Of a stretch of DNA of 64,000 nt, positions 16,452 through 25,527 are shown piece by piece; position 1 is the first letter of the stretch, and each line of letters opens with the position of its first letter. The notes beneath the pieces were generated by a model that saw only the letters and a program-made list of their open reading frames with translations, was not told where the DNA came from and did not search any database. The DNA lies in contig NZ_SBII01000003.1 in assembly GCF_004028155.1 (NCBI RefSeq), positions 248,001-312,000 of the forward strand, written 5' to 3'. The stretch comes from Flavobacterium cerinum. GTDB taxonomy: Bacteria; Bacteroidota; Bacteroidia; Flavobacteriales; Flavobacteriaceae. The position numbers were made by a program, and so were the translations under genes.

Positions 16452-16477
16452 GCTTGAGTTTGTCGAAGCGTAATATA
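16452..16477. repeat. Partial copy of the CTTCGACAAGC repeat
   Basis: GCTTGAGTTTGTCGAAGCG (16452-16470) is a diverged copy of the element at 15920-15937, between the VOC and GIY-YIG genes. Confidence 0.6.
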
Positions 16478-16485
16478 ACTTTGCG

Positions 16486-17361
16486 TTATAATTTATCAAT
16501 TAAGATTTTCGTTTGATCATTAGCTTCATATTCTTTTAATGTCTGACCAGATATCATTTTCCATTCTGTAAGTCCATTAGCATTACGCCCCATAACCACT
16601 ACAGCTGCTGTGGACGGGCTACTAAAAATATAGTCATCAGTAAATACATAAACATTTCCATCAGACTTTAATACCTCTTTATTGATTAAAGAATTTCTAA
16701 AATTAATAAATGAAGGAGTTACAGAATTTACAGTATCCAAAGATGCTTTAGACCCTTTAAAAACAACAAAACCTTCAGAGGTTGGCTCTCCTTGAGCGTC
16801 AGCTCCTCTAGCTGCCTTTATATAGAACGTTTGCTGTTTAATTAATGGCTTAATTTCTCTTTTTTCATCGAATAATTTATGTCCTAAGGTACTAACCAAC
16901 ATTTTTATATTTTCTAAGTACTCTTCCATTTCTGCTGTATCCGATTCCGATATAGAAGATTTAGTTGGTATTATAAAATTTTCAATACTATAACGATTAG
17001 CCGATTTAGCAATATTATGAAGCCTGTTCTCTAAGTATTTAATATGAGCTTTATTCAAGTTTTCATCTTTGTTTATAAATACAATTGCTTCATTCCAAAA
17101 ATCTTTTTGAGTAAGATGTTGGTTTAAACGTTTAAGCACAGATTCTGCTTCTCCTATGTATACTTGATCATTATTATCTTGATCTTTTCCAAAAAGAAGA
17201 TAAACACCTGTACTATTTAAATCTTCACGATCCGAACAATCTTTTATCTTTATCCTTGGAATTTTATATGCTTTCCCTGTCCAATTTGATAACTCACAAG
17301 TCATTCTTCCATTTGGATCTCCGTCTATCAAAAATATTTTAATTGTCTTACCGAACTTCAT
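16486..17361 (-). CDS. GIY-YIG nuclease-family protein with DUF4357 domain
   Basis: 291 aa. The GIY-YIG fold is seen in the first half: [12 protein letters not shown] (50-61), [18 protein letters not shown] (65-82, with Arg78) and [11 protein letters not shown] with Glu111 as metal ligand. The C-terminal ~65 residues ([32 protein letters not shown]) match DUF4357. A middle region around 140-215 links them. Similar proteins occur sporadically in accessory regions and may be DNA endonucleases of defence or repair, but this is not established. Promoter box 20 bp upstream; divergent from the J-domain gene. Confidence 0.85.
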   Translation of the reverse strand: MKFGKTIKIFLIDGDPNGRMTCELSNWTGKAYKIPRIKIKDCSDREDLNSTGVYLLFGKDQDNNDQVYIGEAESVLKRLNQHLTQKDFWNEAIVFINKDENLNKAHIKYLENRLHNIAKSANRYSIENFIIPTKSSISESDTAEMEEYLENIKMLVSTLGHKLFDEKREIKPLIKQQTFYIKAARGADAQGEPTSEGFVVFKGSKASLDTVNSVTPSFINFRNSLINKEVLKSDGNVYVFTDDYIFSSPSTAAVVVMGRNANGLTEWKMISGQTLKEYEANDQTKILIDKL

Positions 17362-17380
17362 TTTTTAATTTTGTAAGAAT

Positions 17381-17388
17381 CAAATATA
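17381..17388 (-). promoter_or_regulatory. Promoter -7 box for the GIY-YIG gene
   Basis: The complement reads TATATTTG, giving a leader of about 13 nt before the ATG at 17361. Confidence 0.55.
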
Positions 17389-17459
17389 ATACTAAACTTC
17401 AAAAAAACTTCTCTCAACGCTACTATTATCTTATTTTTACGGTTCCAACAGCGGCCTAC

Positions 17460-18128
17460 ATGAAGGACTATTATAAAATACTTGGCGTTAAGCGTGACGC
17501 TTCTCAGGACGAAATTAAGAAGGCGTACAGGCTGCTGGCACTGCAATACCATCCTGATAGAAATGACGGTGATACAACTAGCGAAGAGCGGTTCAAGCTG
17601 ATCTCTGAATCGTATATTATCCTTGGTGATGCTCCTAAAAGAAATGCCTACGATTATACGCAGGGCAATAAAAGCCATTATAACGGTAAAAACCCTTCTT
17701 CTTCAGGTAAAGCAGCTCCGGTAACTTTCCTGATACTCTTTAAAAGGATCAAAACAAAAGTGCTTAATGCGGGTGGATACATTAATGAAGCGGCACTTTT
17801 TAAGATCATTGACGACTTGTTATCTGAAGAAACCATTGCGATTTTAGTTAATGGTAGTGATGTTGTCACGAATAACCTGATACTGGATGAAATACTGGTA
17901 TCCTGTGTATTCCTGCCTGATGAATCACGCTATACCATTCATGAAAAATTGATTAAAGTTGCCGATGGTGATCCCAGATTCATACAAAAAATTGCGGTAC
18001 TGACTAAAAAGACTGAGAAATTCCTTAATCAAAAAGCAGTTGAAACTTCCAGCGAAAGTGAATCGAATAAACCCGCTTTCTTTTTATTCCTGCTCTTTAT
18101 TCTTCTTATACTACTTATGCTCTTGTAA
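17460..18128 (+). CDS. Tail-anchored J-domain (DnaJ-like) protein
   Basis: 222 aa from the ATG at 17460; an upstream in-frame start at 17343 would overlap the divergent gene and is not conserved in character. Residues 2-68 are a J domain ([23 protein letters not shown] at 31-33), which stimulates DnaK ATPase. There is no Gly/Phe or zinc module. The middle ~100 residues are a helical region of unknown type. The last ~18 residues ([16 protein letters not shown]) form a single C-terminal membrane anchor, so the J domain should face the cytoplasm at the inner membrane. Confidence 0.85.
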   Translation: MKDYYKILGVKRDASQDEIKKAYRLLALQYHPDRNDGDTTSEERFKLISESYIILGDAPKRNAYDYTQGNKSHYNGKNPSSSGKAAPVTFLILFKRIKTKVLNAGGYINEAALFKIIDDLLSEETIAILVNGSDVVTNNLILDEILVSCVFLPDESRYTIHEKLIKVADGDPRFIQKIAVLTKKTEKFLNQKAVETSSESESNKPAFFLFLLFILLILLMLL

Positions 18129-18157
18129 TATTAGCAGACAATCGTTAAAACTACAAA

Positions 18158-18186
18158 AGAAAAAAGACACAACAATGCTGTGTCTT
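18158..18186 (-). terminator. Terminator of the GT2 operon
   Basis: AAGACACA (18164-18171) pairs with TGTGTCTT (18179-18186). On the minus strand the stem is followed by TTTTTTCTTTT, so it terminates the leftward operon 18212-20181. Confidence 0.75.
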
Positions 18187-18211
18187 GTATTACAATCAAA
18201 TAAAATCCTGT

Positions 18212-18931
18212 TTATTTTATTCCTAAAGCACCATACTTAAGAATACAGTAGATCGCTTTAATTCCGTCTTTCCAATTGATTTTTTTTCCTTCATCATAGG
18301 TTCTTCCATAATAAGAGATCCCAACTTCATAAATCCTTATTTTTTTTATACGGGAAATCTTAGCGGTTACTTCGGGTTCAAAACCAAAGCGTCTTTCTTT
18401 AAGATCTAATGACTTTAATACATTTGCATCGAACAATTTATAGCAGGTTTCCATATCTGTTAAGTTCAGATTGGTAAACATATTCGATAAAAAGGTAAGG
18501 AACCTGTTCCCTATAGTATGCCAGAAAAACAATATCCTGTGTGCATTGCCTCCCATAAAGCGCGAACCGTAAACTACATCGGCATGCCCATCTAATACAG
18601 GCTTTAAAAGCAGATTGTATTCATTAGGATCATATTCCAGGTCGGCATCCTGAATGATAATCAAATCACCTGTAGCTTCTTTTATTCCTGTATGTAATGC
18701 AGCACCTTTTCCTTTGTTTTTATCATGCCTGAAAAAAGACATCGCCATATCCTGGTTTTGTGCCATATAAATCTCTATTGTATTAGCAGTAGCGTCTGTA
18801 GAGTGATCATCTATTATTATGATCTCTTTGGTAATGCTTTCCGGTAAAACAGTAGCTTTTATTTTATTCAGTATTAAATGAACAGTTTTTGCTTCGTTAA
18901 AAACAGGAATAATTATAGATAGTTTTTTCAT
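18212..18931 (-). CDS. Family 2 glycosyltransferase (polyprenyl-phosphate sugar synthase-like)
   Basis: 239 aa. GT-A fold: [52 protein letters not shown] and the metal-binding DxD-type [11 protein letters not shown] (around residues 92-102), then [10 protein letters not shown]. It resembles dolichyl/undecaprenyl-phosphate mannose or glucose synthases without the C-terminal membrane segments. It would transfer a sugar from a nucleotide donor to polyprenyl phosphate on the cytoplasmic face. It starts 2 bp after the polytopic membrane gene ends (18934), consistent with supplying lipid-linked sugar to that protein. Confidence 0.88.
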   Translation of the reverse strand: MKKLSIIIPVFNEAKTVHLILNKIKATVLPESITKEIIIIDDHSTDATANTIEIYMAQNQDMAMSFFRHDKNKGKGAALHTGIKEATGDLIIIQDADLEYDPNEYNLLLKPVLDGHADVVYGSRFMGGNAHRILFFWHTIGNRFLTFLSNMFTNLNLTDMETCYKLFDANVLKSLDLKERRFGFEPEVTAKISRIKKIRIYEVGISYYGRTYDEGKKINWKDGIKAIYCILKYGALGIK

Positions 18932-18933
18932 TT

Positions 18934-20181
18934 TTAAGCTTGTAAAGTAGTTTTCTTATATTTCTCAGCATACAATTTGCCCATCAGGATAATAACAACC
19001 GGAAAGAAAACAATATGGAACCGGTCACCCTGCTGACTTGAAATACCTGAAGTTGCCATGATGTATAAAATATAAAGCCCCATTAAGGTGTAAATATCAG
19101 GCTTTTTGTAGGATCTTAAACAGTAATAGAGTGCCAATATAAAGCCAATAAGTGTAAAAAATCTGTTTTGGTACTTTGAAAGTATCACCATCGATTTTTT
19201 TACAAATTCAAAATAGGCTGTCCCGTCTATGTTTGTGCATATGCTTATGCAGTCACTCGGGCTTTTCGTATTATCGGCAATATCCAGAAAATAAGCTTTT
19301 AGTAAATTTATACTGTTATTTTTAAGCTGTTCTACTGCATCTTTTGCCGCAACTATTTTTCCTTCGGGTAATGGAAGGCTAAAAATATAATCAGCCCTTT
19401 TGTTCTCACCCTGATTAAACTCTTTGTTCTCTTTTAAGCAGATGGCTTTACTACCCAGATAATTATAGTAGGTAATGCCGTCAATATAACTAATCGTGAA
19501 GTTACCGTACTGCGCTTTCATTTTAACACCCTGAAATACTATAAGCCCTAAACTCAGGTATATAAAAATAGTACTGATCTTATTATAATTTTTAATGAGT
19601 ATCCTGCTAAAGAAAATTGTAAGTACAACAACAAAAAACATTCCTCCCGGTTTTATAACTACCGTAAAAAGCAAAATGCTTATAGCCAATGCCAGGTAAT
19701 TAAATGATTTACTTGTATAGTATTTGTCTATTAAATAAAAAGACAGCAGTATCAAAAAAGTAAATATACTTTCGGTTAGCAAATGAAAATTGACAAACGC
19801 AGACCCTAATATCGTATAAAACAGCAGCGTAAAAAGCAATGACTTATTTTGTGAAAGATATTTTTTTAAAAAACTGAATAACAGTAGAGCGATACCCAGC
19901 CAGGAAATTATGTTTATAATAAAACTAAAATTGTAGATCGCTGTATCATCACCTCCAAAGAGATAAGGAAGGCCAAAAATAAGAGCCATACCAATAGGCC
20001 TGTAATGATGTACTTTAAATCCGTGGTAAAAAAAACTTGCTGCTTCCCTATAATTATCCGAGTCAGAATAAATTATATTTTGGTTTTTTATTTGTAGTAA
20101 TTCGTTAAGAAACGTTATCCATATTAAGCCCAAAAAAATTATTAAAATTTGGTATTTATACTTCAATAGAAAGGTTCTCAT
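18934..20181 (-). CDS. Polytopic membrane protein, glycosyltransferase 39/GT-C-like
   Basis: 415 aa with roughly ten predicted membrane segments (for example [45 protein letters not shown]). The first periplasmic loop has [16 protein letters not shown] and [12 protein letters not shown], and [13 protein letters not shown] follows, which is the usual layout of GT-C enzymes with an acidic loop after the first helix. Such enzymes move sugars from polyprenyl-phosphate donors to glycans, lipids or proteins in the periplasm. It is the first gene of an operon with the GT2 synthase. Family membership is by topology and motif only; substrate unknown. Confidence 0.68.
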   Translation of the reverse strand: MRTFLLKYKYQILIIFLGLIWITFLNELLQIKNQNIIYSDSDNYREAASFFYHGFKVHHYRPIGMALIFGLPYLFGGDDTAIYNFSFIINIISWLGIALLLFSFLKKYLSQNKSLLFTLLFYTILGSAFVNFHLLTESIFTFLILLSFYLIDKYYTSKSFNYLALAISILLFTVVIKPGGMFFVVVLTIFFSRILIKNYNKISTIFIYLSLGLIVFQGVKMKAQYGNFTISYIDGITYYNYLGSKAICLKENKEFNQGENKRADYIFSLPLPEGKIVAAKDAVEQLKNNSINLLKAYFLDIADNTKSPSDCISICTNIDGTAYFEFVKKSMVILSKYQNRFFTLIGFILALYYCLRSYKKPDIYTLMGLYILYIMATSGISSQQGDRFHIVFFPVVIILMGKLYAEKYKKTTLQA

Positions 20182-20318
20182 TCACAATTTTTTGTAAAAA
20201 TAGCTTTTTTTTTTGATAGTGAGATTTTTCTGTGTTTCTTCTAAAACTAAAATTTGCATTGAGTAAAGGAGCTATATTCTACGGCTTAATTACCTTATAA
20301 ACTGTACCAAAGATTTTC

Positions 20319-20801
20319 TTAAACAATCCCTACCATACTATACAATTTTGATGCTGATGTATAGAGATGATAATATACTGTAGTTATTATCTGAAAAGCA
20401 GTTACCTGAGTGTCTATAACCTCCATTTTTAATCCTTGGTTTTCTGACCATTTGGAAGCGTTAACGACCACGATCAAGTCATTACCATCTATATCTACCA
20501 ATCGCGAACCGGGCTTGAAAGCCTTACCGGTAATTTTATATCCTGTAGGTTCATCATACACATATAGCGATGCACCTCCCCACAGATAATCGAATTTGAA
20601 TTTAAGAAGAATAGCATCATTAGCGGTGATCACGATATTCTTATCACTGGAACTTGCCGGATGTGCGCTGAAAATAGTGTTCTCTAAAATCAGGCTGGCT
20701 ACAATCCGTCTTTTATCTTCAAATTGTATTACCCCAAGTATAGCAGTCCCATTATGGATGATACATTTATTATCTTCAAATCTAGCTGTAAAATGAGTCA
20801 T
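20319..20801 (-). CDS. Uncharacterised cytoplasmic beta-rich protein
   Basis: 160 aa, no signal peptide or membrane span. The sequence is mostly short strands (ILGVIQFEDKRRIVASLIL, NIVITANDAILLKFKF, GYKITGKAFKPGSRLVDID). The pattern 'YKITGK-FKPGSR--D-DG' is reminiscent of LURP-one/tubby-like barrels, but I cannot support that firmly. It stands alone; a near -7 box TATATTTA lies upstream on the minus strand near 20828. The 137-bp gap before the GT39-like start holds nothing recognisable. Confidence 0.55.
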   Translation of the reverse strand: MTHFTARFEDNKCIIHNGTAILGVIQFEDKRRIVASLILENTIFSAHPASSSDKNIVITANDAILLKFKFDYLWGGASLYVYDEPTGYKITGKAFKPGSRLVDIDGNDLIVVVNASKWSENQGLKMEVIDTQVTAFQIITTVYYHLYTSASKLYSMVGIV

Positions 20802-20887
20802 GGGTTATCATTAGTTTACGATACTTTAAATATACTGGTTTCGAAATAATTTTCAATTGTAATAAAAATAATTACACAAATATAAAG

Positions 20888-20905
20888 TTTGGCACGCAAC
20901 TTGTA
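20888..20905 (+). promoter_or_regulatory. Sigma-54-like (-24/-12) promoter
   Basis: TTTGGCACGCAACTTGTA contains TTGGCACG, four bases, then TTGT. The GG (20891-20892) and GT (20903-20904) are separated by exactly 10 bp, as in -24 GG / -12 GC promoters, with one deviation (T for C at -12). It fits sigma-54 better than the TAnnTTTG type. Start of transcription predicted near 20915. Confidence 0.6.
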
Positions 20906-20914
20906 CTGTATTAA

Positions 20915-21005
20915 TCAAATCTCAGGATTTATCATGAGGTTTGTTAATAATTGGTTGGTTGGTTTGTTAAGTCCCGTCACTTCATAAGAGTGACGGGCTT
21001 TTTTT
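20915..21005 (+). ncRNA. Candidate ~90-nt small RNA (sigma-54-like promoter to terminator)
   Basis: Between the -24/-12 promoter and a strong terminator there is room only for a short RNA. A 5' hairpin is formed by AAATCTCA (20917-20924) and TGAGGTTT (20935-20942), followed by an unpaired U/G-rich stretch with repeated GGTT (20952-20963), then the terminator stem. A 17-codon frame (ATG 20934, TAA 20985-20987) is also present but ends inside the terminator hairpin and has no clear ribosome-binding context. A regulatory RNA is the simplest reading; a leader peptide is the alternative. Confidence 0.55.
20973..21005 (+). terminator. Strong Rho-independent terminator
   Basis: CCCGTCACT (20973-20981) and AGTGACGGG (20989-20997) form a perfect 9-bp stem with a 7-nt loop, followed by CTTTTTTT. 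The DNA from 21006 to 21206 is AT-rich and I see no real gene there. Confidence 0.9.
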
Positions 21006-21206
21006 ATGCTATATCGTAAAATAATAAAATGTTATTTTTTAAAAAATTTAGACTGCCATTTTAGCAGATTAGGCTTTAAAAGCTTCGGCATCATATTAAA
21101 ATGTACCAAAAGTGGACAATTACTTTACAAACCATTAGTAATAAAACTTTTAAGCAGAATTATTATTTCACTCAAAAAGTGCATATCAGAAACAAAAAGT
21201 GGAAAA

Positions 21207-22487
21207 TTAATTCTTAAGTAATTGGGCTAGCTGCCCCGTTAAATTTTTACGGGAATACTGTTGCAGTCCTATAGCATTCGCTTTAAGATTACCTTGAAGG
21301 TATTGATTAAAATACAATAAAATGGAGTCTTTAAGCTTGTCTTTATCGTCATAAGTAATAAAGATGCCTGTATTTGTAGCTTTGATAATTGCTGCAAAAT
21401 CTGCTTCTTCGGGACCTATCGCCAGAATTGGCCTTTCTGATACCATATATTCAAACAATTTACCTGGAATAATGCATTTGGTTTCTTCCGAATCGATCTC
21501 AACCAACAACAATACCTGTGACTTTCTTTGTTCAGAAACAGCCTCACTATGCGAGACATACCCCCTATTATTGATATAGCCTGATAGCTCGAACTCTTCA
21601 ATAGCATCAAGCACTTCTCTACTTACAGCACCTATCAGTTTTAACTGGAAATGAGCTTTAAATTCTGAATTTTCAGCTATCAATTCTGATAATGCTTTCC
21701 ATAGGATACGCGGATTACGCTCCGACAGGAACGAACCTATATGTGCTATTGTAAACTGCTCATCCAAAGGATGTTTAGCTATTGTTTCTACATCATAACC
21801 ATTTGTTATTACAGCAATTGGCTTGGTTGTCAATGCTTGAAATTCCTGCTTTGTAGTAGGACTGGTAACAAGGATAGTATCGGCAGTAGTAAGCACCTTT
21901 TTTTCAAGGGTTCTGTGTTTTTTAGCTGCAAAAGATGACAATTTCAATGCCTTATGATAGCCTATCGTTGTCCACGGGTCACGGAAATCGGCTACCCATT
22001 TTATATTGTGTTTTTCCTTGATCTTCAACCCAATAAGATGCAGACTGTGTGGCGGCCCGGTAGTGATAATGGTATCAATTGCGTTCTCTGAAATATACTT
22101 AGAAAGGTAAGTTACTGACGGCTTTACCCATAATACGCGGGCATCGGGAATAAAAAGGTTTCCTCTCACCCACAGCATGATACGCTGCAAAAAAGACTGT
22201 TTTCTTTTATGTGGTATGATACCCGAACTTATTTTTTTTGTACTGCTTTTGGAAAATGCCGAAGCCCATCCGTAAGGTTCTATGATCCTGTTCTTCAGGA
22301 TCGTTACATCCGGACTAACTTCGCTAAGTAATCCTTCATCCAATAATGGATACGTTGGATTTTCAGGAATATATACAATAGGTTCTATACCAAAACCCGG
22401 CAGGTACTTAACAAACTTAAGCCAGCGCTGTACACCCGGCCCTCCTGCAGGCGGCCAGTAGTAGGTTATGATAAGTACTTTTTTCAA
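21207..22487 (-). CDS. Family 4 glycosyltransferase
   Basis: 426 aa, GT-B fold. The N-terminal half starts KKVLIITYYWPPAGGPGVQR with a glycine-rich acceptor loop, and VADFRDPWTTIGYH is typical of bacterial GT4 enzymes that add sugars to cell-surface glycans. The C-terminal half carries ITNGYD, FTIAHIGSFLSERNPRILWK and the nucleotide-sugar EX7E region IIPGKLFEYMVSERPILAIG. Cytoplasmic or peripheral membrane enzyme. It starts 32 bp after the end of the YfhO-family gene, on the same strand, so both may serve the same envelope polymer. Donor and acceptor unknown. Confidence 0.9.
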   Translation of the reverse strand: MKKVLIITYYWPPAGGPGVQRWLKFVKYLPGFGIEPIVYIPENPTYPLLDEGLLSEVSPDVTILKNRIIEPYGWASAFSKSSTKKISSGIIPHKRKQSFLQRIMLWVRGNLFIPDARVLWVKPSVTYLSKYISENAIDTIITTGPPHSLHLIGLKIKEKHNIKWVADFRDPWTTIGYHKALKLSSFAAKKHRTLEKKVLTTADTILVTSPTTKQEFQALTTKPIAVITNGYDVETIAKHPLDEQFTIAHIGSFLSERNPRILWKALSELIAENSEFKAHFQLKLIGAVSREVLDAIEEFELSGYINNRGYVSHSEAVSEQRKSQVLLLVEIDSEETKCIIPGKLFEYMVSERPILAIGPEEADFAAIIKATNTGIFITYDDKDKLKDSILLYFNQYLQGNLKANAIGLQQYSRKNLTGQLAQLLKN

Positions 22488-22519
22488 ATTACAGTTAACT
22501 GATTATTAAACGTATAGTC

Positions 22520-25018
22520 TTAAACTGTTTCTTTAGTATCATTATTAACAAGCTTCTTTTTTCTTTCGAAATAGATACCTCCCGCTAATAATAGCAGCAT
22601 TAACAACGTACTGATTAACGCTATAATACTTCCTGTTTTTACCACCTGTGGTTCAAATTTGAATTCAATAGTATGTTTTCCGGCAGGTACTTTAAGCGCT
22701 CTAATGGTGTAATCTGCTTCAAAGTGTGGCGTTAGTTTACCGTCAATATAAGCATTCCATCCATTCTTATAGTATACTTCCGAGAACACAGCTAAGCCTT
22801 CGTTCTTGTTGTTTGACGTATATTTAAGATCGTTTGGTTTATAAGAATCAAGTGTTATTGTAGCTGTACTGTCTACAGCATAAGCAGTTTTAGTTATAGC
22901 ATCCGGAAACTCCAGTTTATTAATAATCACATCCTTTTTAGGATCGATTGTATTTAAGGCTTTAATCTCTTCGTCTGCCGTACTTACTGCTTTTACGTTA
23001 CTAGCAAACCATGCAGCACCGTTAGCATAAGGGTTTGTAAACGGCACATATTCACCATCTTTAGACTGTAATAATATGTATTTTACATTCAGTACATCCA
23101 GTGTTGGGATAGAACTTCCTAACGACATGGTCTCCTGGTTTACTTTACCAATAACATCGGCCAGTTTTGTTTCTACATTGTAAATAAATAACTGGTCCAT
23201 TCTTCTTGGCCTAACTGCACTATAACCACCTACAGACTGGTGGAAGTAAGATGTTCTACCTGCTAATCGGCCCTGTACTTCATACACCCTGTAGTGTGTC
23301 GTATCCTGAAGTATAAAAGTATCACCGGGTGTCGCTTCAAAAGGTCTGTCTACTTCTCTTGCAGAAACGAAATCTTCTTTATTTACATAGTTTCTGTCAA
23401 TAAAGAAAAGATCTCCAACCATGAAAACTCCAATAATAACTACTGCAGTAATATGTGATATTTTGTTCTTCATCGAGAACCACAATGCTGCTGCTGCTAT
23501 TAGTATCAATATTCCTGAACGCCATAAATCTGACGTGTACATATCACTTCGTTGTATTTTCAGGGCATCTACAAAAGCAGGTCCCATTTCACCATACATC
23601 TCTAAAAACTGGGCATCACGTCCACCTGTAAAATTGAACGCTCCTTTGAAAAGGAACAGGCACACTATGATTCCAAGCGCCGTAGCTGCCGACATCCATA
23701 ATCCTTTAAACTGCTCTTCTTTCGTTAATTTAAAGAACGATTGAAGCCCCATAAAGGCTAATACAGGCATACACAATTCTATAATTACCTGTATTGAAGA
23801 TACCGCCCTGAATTTGTCATACAACGGCACATAGTCAATAAAGAATGTAGTAAGTCCCGGGAAATTTTTACCCCATGATAGCAATAGCGAAAGAATTGCT
23901 CCTGCCAGGAAAGCATATTTAATTTTTCGTTTGTCAATAAATAAAGCCAGTACAGCCAGGAAGAATACTATGGCTCCAATATAAGCCGGAGCCTCAACAA
24001 TAGGCTGGTCACCCCAATAGGTCATTGCATTAGCAGCAAACTCTTCGGCTTCTACCGGAGATGCGCCCTGCTCTGTAATAAATTCGTATAAATGTGATTT
24101 GTTACCTACGTTTTCACGACCTCCTCCACCAAATAATCTCGGTACGATAAGGTTAAAACTTTCAGTAATACCATAACTATATTCGGTGATATAGTCATAT
24201 TCCATAGCAGAGTTTGTAGTGTTTTGAGATCCGTCAGCATTAAAGGTCAGCTCACTTTTTCCTCGGATACTCGTCGGTGTATATTCAGCGGTAGCTAAAA
24301 TACTGGTAGCATTCATACCCACAGCCAGCAATGCTGCAATTCCAAGTACTCCTACAGAAATACCTAAATGCCTGTATTCTTTCTTTTTAACGATATCTAC
24401 AATGAAATAAATACCTAACACTAAAAGAAGTAAAAGAAGGTAATAGGTCATCTGGAAGTGGTTTGCATTGATTTCCAGTGCCGAAGCAAGCAAGGTGAGC
24501 AGTCCGCCAACAAGGTACTTTCGCTGAAAAACCAGGATCACACCCGCTACAACCATAGGCATATAAGCAATGGCATGTGCTTTTGCATTGTGCCCTACTC
24601 CTAAAATAATAACCAGATAGGTCGATAATCCAAACGCCAGTGCCCCAAAAAAGGCTTTAAGCGGATCTACCTTAAGAGCTCGCATTAGAATATAAAATCC
24701 TAAGAAATATAGAAATAAATAATCTGCCGGACGTGGTAAAAATCGAATAACACTGTCCAGTTGCTTAATATAATTGTGTGGGTAATTTGCCCCTAACTGA
24801 TAGGTAGGCATACCCCCAAAGGCATTGTTTGTCCAATACGGTTCTTCACCTGTTTGTTTACGAAAATCATTCTGTTCCTTAGCCATCCCGGTATATTGGG
24901 CAATATCGGACTGATAGATCTTTTTGCCCTGCAATACAGGGTAAAAATATATTAGAGATACAATTACAAATCCAATAATTGCTAGAAAATGTGGGTAGAG
25001 CTTATTGATATTCTTCAT
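22520..25018 (-). CDS. YfhO-family polytopic membrane protein
   Basis: 832 aa from the ATG complementary to 25016-25018; an in-frame ATG at 25078 would add a 20-residue hydrophilic stretch before the first helix. About twelve membrane segments begin with HFLAIIGFVIVSLIYFYPVL. The periplasmic QSDIAQYTGMAKEQNDFRKQ and GEEPYWTNNAFGGMPTYQLG are characteristic of YfhO. A soluble domain (residues ~560-800) precedes a last helix. In Gram-positive relatives YfhO glycosylates teichoic acid; in Bacteroidota its substrate is unknown. Followed by a GT4 gene. Confidence 0.9.
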   Translation of the reverse strand: MKNINKLYPHFLAIIGFVIVSLIYFYPVLQGKKIYQSDIAQYTGMAKEQNDFRKQTGEEPYWTNNAFGGMPTYQLGANYPHNYIKQLDSVIRFLPRPADYLFLYFLGFYILMRALKVDPLKAFFGALAFGLSTYLVIILGVGHNAKAHAIAYMPMVVAGVILVFQRKYLVGGLLTLLASALEINANHFQMTYYLLLLLLVLGIYFIVDIVKKKEYRHLGISVGVLGIAALLAVGMNATSILATAEYTPTSIRGKSELTFNADGSQNTTNSAMEYDYITEYSYGITESFNLIVPRLFGGGGRENVGNKSHLYEFITEQGASPVEAEEFAANAMTYWGDQPIVEAPAYIGAIVFFLAVLALFIDKRKIKYAFLAGAILSLLLSWGKNFPGLTTFFIDYVPLYDKFRAVSSIQVIIELCMPVLAFMGLQSFFKLTKEEQFKGLWMSAATALGIIVCLFLFKGAFNFTGGRDAQFLEMYGEMGPAFVDALKIQRSDMYTSDLWRSGILILIAAAALWFSMKNKISHITAVVIIGVFMVGDLFFIDRNYVNKEDFVSAREVDRPFEATPGDTFILQDTTHYRVYEVQGRLAGRTSYFHQSVGGYSAVRPRRMDQLFIYNVETKLADVIGKVNQETMSLGSSIPTLDVLNVKYILLQSKDGEYVPFTNPYANGAAWFASNVKAVSTADEEIKALNTIDPKKDVIINKLEFPDAITKTAYAVDSTATITLDSYKPNDLKYTSNNKNEGLAVFSEVYYKNGWNAYIDGKLTPHFEADYTIRALKVPAGKHTIEFKFEPQVVKTGSIIALISTLLMLLLLAGGIYFERKKKLVNNDTKETV

Positions 25019-25106
25019 AAATAAATTTTGTAAAAAAACGCCGTGAAGATACTTAATTTTCCACAAACGGTCTGTCATTGTGGCGCAATTAATAACTATT
25101 GGTCAT

Positions 25107-25133
25107 AAAAAAGCCTTTCTTGTCAGAAAGGCT
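25107..25133 (-). terminator. Terminator of the DUF4834 gene
   Basis: AGCCTTTCT (25112-25120) pairs with AGAAAGGCT (25125-25133); on the minus strand it runs into TTTTTTA. It separates the DUF4834 gene from the YfhO-GT4 unit. Confidence 0.8.
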
Positions 25134-25143
25134 GTGTATCATT

Positions 25144-25401
25144 TTATTCAATTTCTTCGTAATCAATATATTCGCCCACCTTCTTTTTTTCTTTGGGCAT
25201 TTCCTGCTTTGGGGCTGTATAAGCCTGTTGTTGCTGCTGGCTATATTGTTGCTGCTGTTGCTGAAAGTTTTGTTCTGCTTTTTTCACTACCTGCTGTAAA
25301 AGCACAGGAGCAAACATCTTGATTAAGAACTTAACTACATAATACGCAAGGATTAACCAAAATAATGTTTTTATAAATCCAGTAAATGAGGCGGTTTCCA
25401 T
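25144..25401 (-). CDS. DUF4834-family small membrane protein
   Basis: 85 aa from the ATG complementary to 25399-25401, or 87 aa from 25407. One membrane segment (FIKTLFWLILAYYVVKFLIK, about residues 8-27) is followed by a Gln-rich cytoplasmic stretch (two runs of five Q) and an acidic end, EYIDYEEIE. This arrangement is that of the DUF4834 family of Bacteroidota; function unknown. A -7 box TATTTTTG (complement of 25418-25425) puts transcription start about 11 nt before the chosen ATG. Confidence 0.78.
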   Translation of the reverse strand: METASFTGFIKTLFWLILAYYVVKFLIKMFAPVLLQQVVKKAEQNFQQQQQQYSQQQQQAYTAPKQEMPKEKKKVGEYIDYEEIE

Positions 25402-25480
25402 TATCATAAAATTTTATCAAAAATAGGTAATCTGTTATTTAAAATTAAATCATGGCTCTTAAATTAATAATAAAATATAC

Positions 25481-25488
25481 TACTTTTG
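25481..25488 (+). promoter_or_regulatory. Promoter -7 box for the outer-membrane protein gene
   Basis: TACTTTTG fits TAnnTTTG, 40 bp before the chosen ATG (25528) and at the alternative in-frame start (25486), which it argues against. Confidence 0.55.
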
Positions 25489-25527
25489 GGAAACCATAGT
25501 TATTTCCAACCAATAAACGAGCCAAAC

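Noticed and set aside
21006..21221. 71-codon frame after the sRNA terminator
   Set aside because: Directly follows a strong terminator, A/T-driven composition, no recognisable pattern, and overlaps the GT4 stop.
25080..25322. Plus-strand hydrophobic frames opposite DUF4834
   Set aside because: Produced by the reverse of the Gln-rich and membrane codons of the real gene.
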